A DNA stretch of 64,000 bases from G025836975 sp040391135 (GTDB lineage Bacteria > Pseudomonadota > Gammaproteobacteria > Burkholderiales > Burkholderiaceae_B). Both the position numbers and the translations under genes were made by a program. Under the pieces are notes generated by a model, which was given only the letters and a program-made list of their open reading frames with translations, made no database searches and was not told where the DNA came from. Location of the stretch: NCBI GenBank assembly GCA_040391135.1, contig JBEBYL010000005.1, forward strand, positions 1-64,000. The letters run 5' to 3'. This document shows positions 62,997 through 64,000 of this stretch, piece by piece. The number at the start of each line of letters is the position of its first letter. Positions within the stretch are counted from its first letter, which is position 1.

Positions 62997-63977
62997 ATGA
63001 AAATAAAACGACGGACGCTGTTGGGCGCTGCCGCGGCCAGTCTCTGCGCTGGCGCCGTACCGCGCGCCTTCGCACAGGATGACTGGCCCTCGCGTCCCGT
63101 GAAAATCGTCTCGCCATACGGAGCGGGAGGGCCCAACGATATCTCGGCGCGGCTGCTTGGAGACTATCTGGCGCGACGGCTGGGACAGCCCTTCATTGTC
63201 GAGAACAAAACGGGTGCGGGCACGCGGGTAGGCAACAACTTCGTGGCGAAAGCCCCTGCCGACGGCTACACCCTTTTGTATGCGGCAGCACCCTACTCGA
63301 CCCTGGAAGCCCTCTACGGCGATCTGGGGTATGACCCCAGGAAGGACCTGCAACCGGTCGCCATGGCCGCCACCGTTCCGCTCTTTCTTGTCGTGAATGC
63401 GCAAACTCCGGTAAAGAGCGCACAGGAATTGATCGCTTACGGCAAGTCGCAGGAAAACGGCCTGACCTTCGGCTCTCCCGGCTATGGTTCGCTGCCCCAT
63501 CTGGCGGTCGAACTCCTGCTGCGGGATGCGGGGGTGAAGGGCCTGGCGGTCCATTATCGCGGCGACGTCGCAGCCTATACGGATCTGGTGGCGGGCCGCA
63601 TCGATGCCACCCTGACCGCCATCACGGCGGCGCTTCCGCATATACAAAGCGGAAGGCTGCGGGTGATCGGGGTCGCGTCCAAGTCGCAAAGCGAAATCTA
63701 TCCGCAAGCCGCCACATTGCAAAGCCAAGGCCTTCCCAATGTGGTGGCCGCCGGCTGGTACGGATTCATGGCTCCGGGCGGCGTTCCCGGTCCCATCGTT
63801 GCCCGCCTGGACTCGGAAATCAACCGCGCGCTGAAAGAACCGGACATGAGGAAGACGCTGCTGGCTCAAGGCATGGAGCCGCAACCCGGCAGCGCCGCCC
63901 AGTTCGGTCAGTTCATCGCCGGAGAAATGAAAAAATGGGGCGACGTGATCAAAAAGGCCGGCATCAAGGGCCAATGA
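62997..63977 (+). CDS. Bug family (TctC-like) tripartite tricarboxylate solute-binding protein
   Basis: A 326-residue periplasmic binding protein. The leader KIKRRTLLGAAAASLCAG with twin arginines suggests possible Tat export and ends at AFAQ. The Bug fold is shown by WPSRPVKIVSPYGAGGPNDISARLL, the VENKTGAGTRVGNNFVAKAPADGYTLL block and VAAGWYGFMAPGGVPGP. AGGAG precedes the ATG at 62997. No TctA/TctB permease genes are present, the usual orphan state in Alcaligenaceae. Ligands are typically carboxylates or amides; here presumably the acid handled by the neighbouring CoA synthetase, inferred from context. Confidence 0.93.
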   Translation: MKIKRRTLLGAAAASLCAGAVPRAFAQDDWPSRPVKIVSPYGAGGPNDISARLLGDYLARRLGQPFIVENKTGAGTRVGNNFVAKAPADGYTLLYAAAPYSTLEALYGDLGYDPRKDLQPVAMAATVPLFLVVNAQTPVKSAQELIAYGKSQENGLTFGSPGYGSLPHLAVELLLRDAGVKGLAVHYRGDVAAYTDLVAGRIDATLTAITAALPHIQSGRLRVIGVASKSQSEIYPQAATLQSQGLPNVVAAGWYGFMAPGGVPGPIVARLDSEINRALKEPDMRKTLLAQGMEPQPGSAAQFGQFIAGEMKKWGDVIKKAGIKGQ

Positions 63978-64000
63978 CATCCAGCAGACGGCGGCCGCCA

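Overview
This is 64 kb of dense, high-GC chromosome from a betaproteobacterium, most likely an Alcaligenaceae member close to Bordetella, Achromobacter or Pusillimonas. That placement is inferred from gene orders (gmk-rpoZ-spoT; surE-pcm-nlpD), an orphan Bug-type solute-binding protein beside a LysR gene, and codon use; no rRNA or other phylogenetic marker was compared. I see about 63 protein genes and no rRNA, tRNA, CRISPR array, prophage or insertion sequence. Most of the window is housekeeping chromosome with short intergenic gaps.

Layout. 1-2.7 kb: edge-truncated ABC solute-binding protein, spermidine-synthase-like protein and thiolase, all on the minus strand. 2.8-8.3 kb: a 48-residue protein, xthA, a methyltransferase, a small unknown gene, then gmk-rpoZ-spoT. 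8.3-10.2 kb: azlCD and an M23 peptidase. 10.3-17 kb: a 1210-residue 5-oxoprolinase facing away from a complete dctPQM TRAP transporter, a probable pyroglutamate uptake and hydrolysis module. 17-27.5 kb: ybbA/tesA, ppiD, ugpQ, rlmJ, a pseudouridine synthase, ubiC, yaeQ, glnB, a mechanosensitive channel and argH. 27.5-36.4 kb: a 355-bp non-coding stretch, rlmD, a Spy-like protein, an operon surE-pcm-nlpD-exonuclease with no rpoS in the place where relatives carry it, then plsY, tsaD and a purine permease. 36.4-46.6 kb: an 82-bp palindromic tandem repeat, thioredoxin, yigZ, ybiT, ldcA, tadA, a HAD phosphatase, a universal stress protein, nnr, yadGH and yajQ. 46.6-55.9 kb: acyl-CoA ligase, lrgAB, an MFS and a DMT transporter, an Lrp-type regulator, an orphan lipoprotein, and DJ-1, DUF72 and aldo/keto reductase genes. 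55.9-64 kb: a catabolic-looking cluster of M20 peptidase, SDR, an acyl-CoA synthetase fusion, LysR and Bug.

The strongest candidate for something undescribed is the 1111-residue protein at 58376-61711. A complete NDP-forming acyl-CoA synthetase is joined in one reading frame to a complete DUF1254-DUF1214 protein. It lies just upstream of an SDR that resembles 3-hydroxyacyl-CoA dehydrogenases, with a LysR regulator and a carboxylate-binding Bug protein alongside, which suggests import, CoA activation and oxidation of an organic acid. Other points of interest are the 5-oxoprolinase/TRAP pair, the missing rpoS, the nested-palindrome tandem repeat, terminators placed in the leaders of ppiD and thioredoxin, a 96-bp convergent coding overlap, and possible leaderless starts of argH and gmk.
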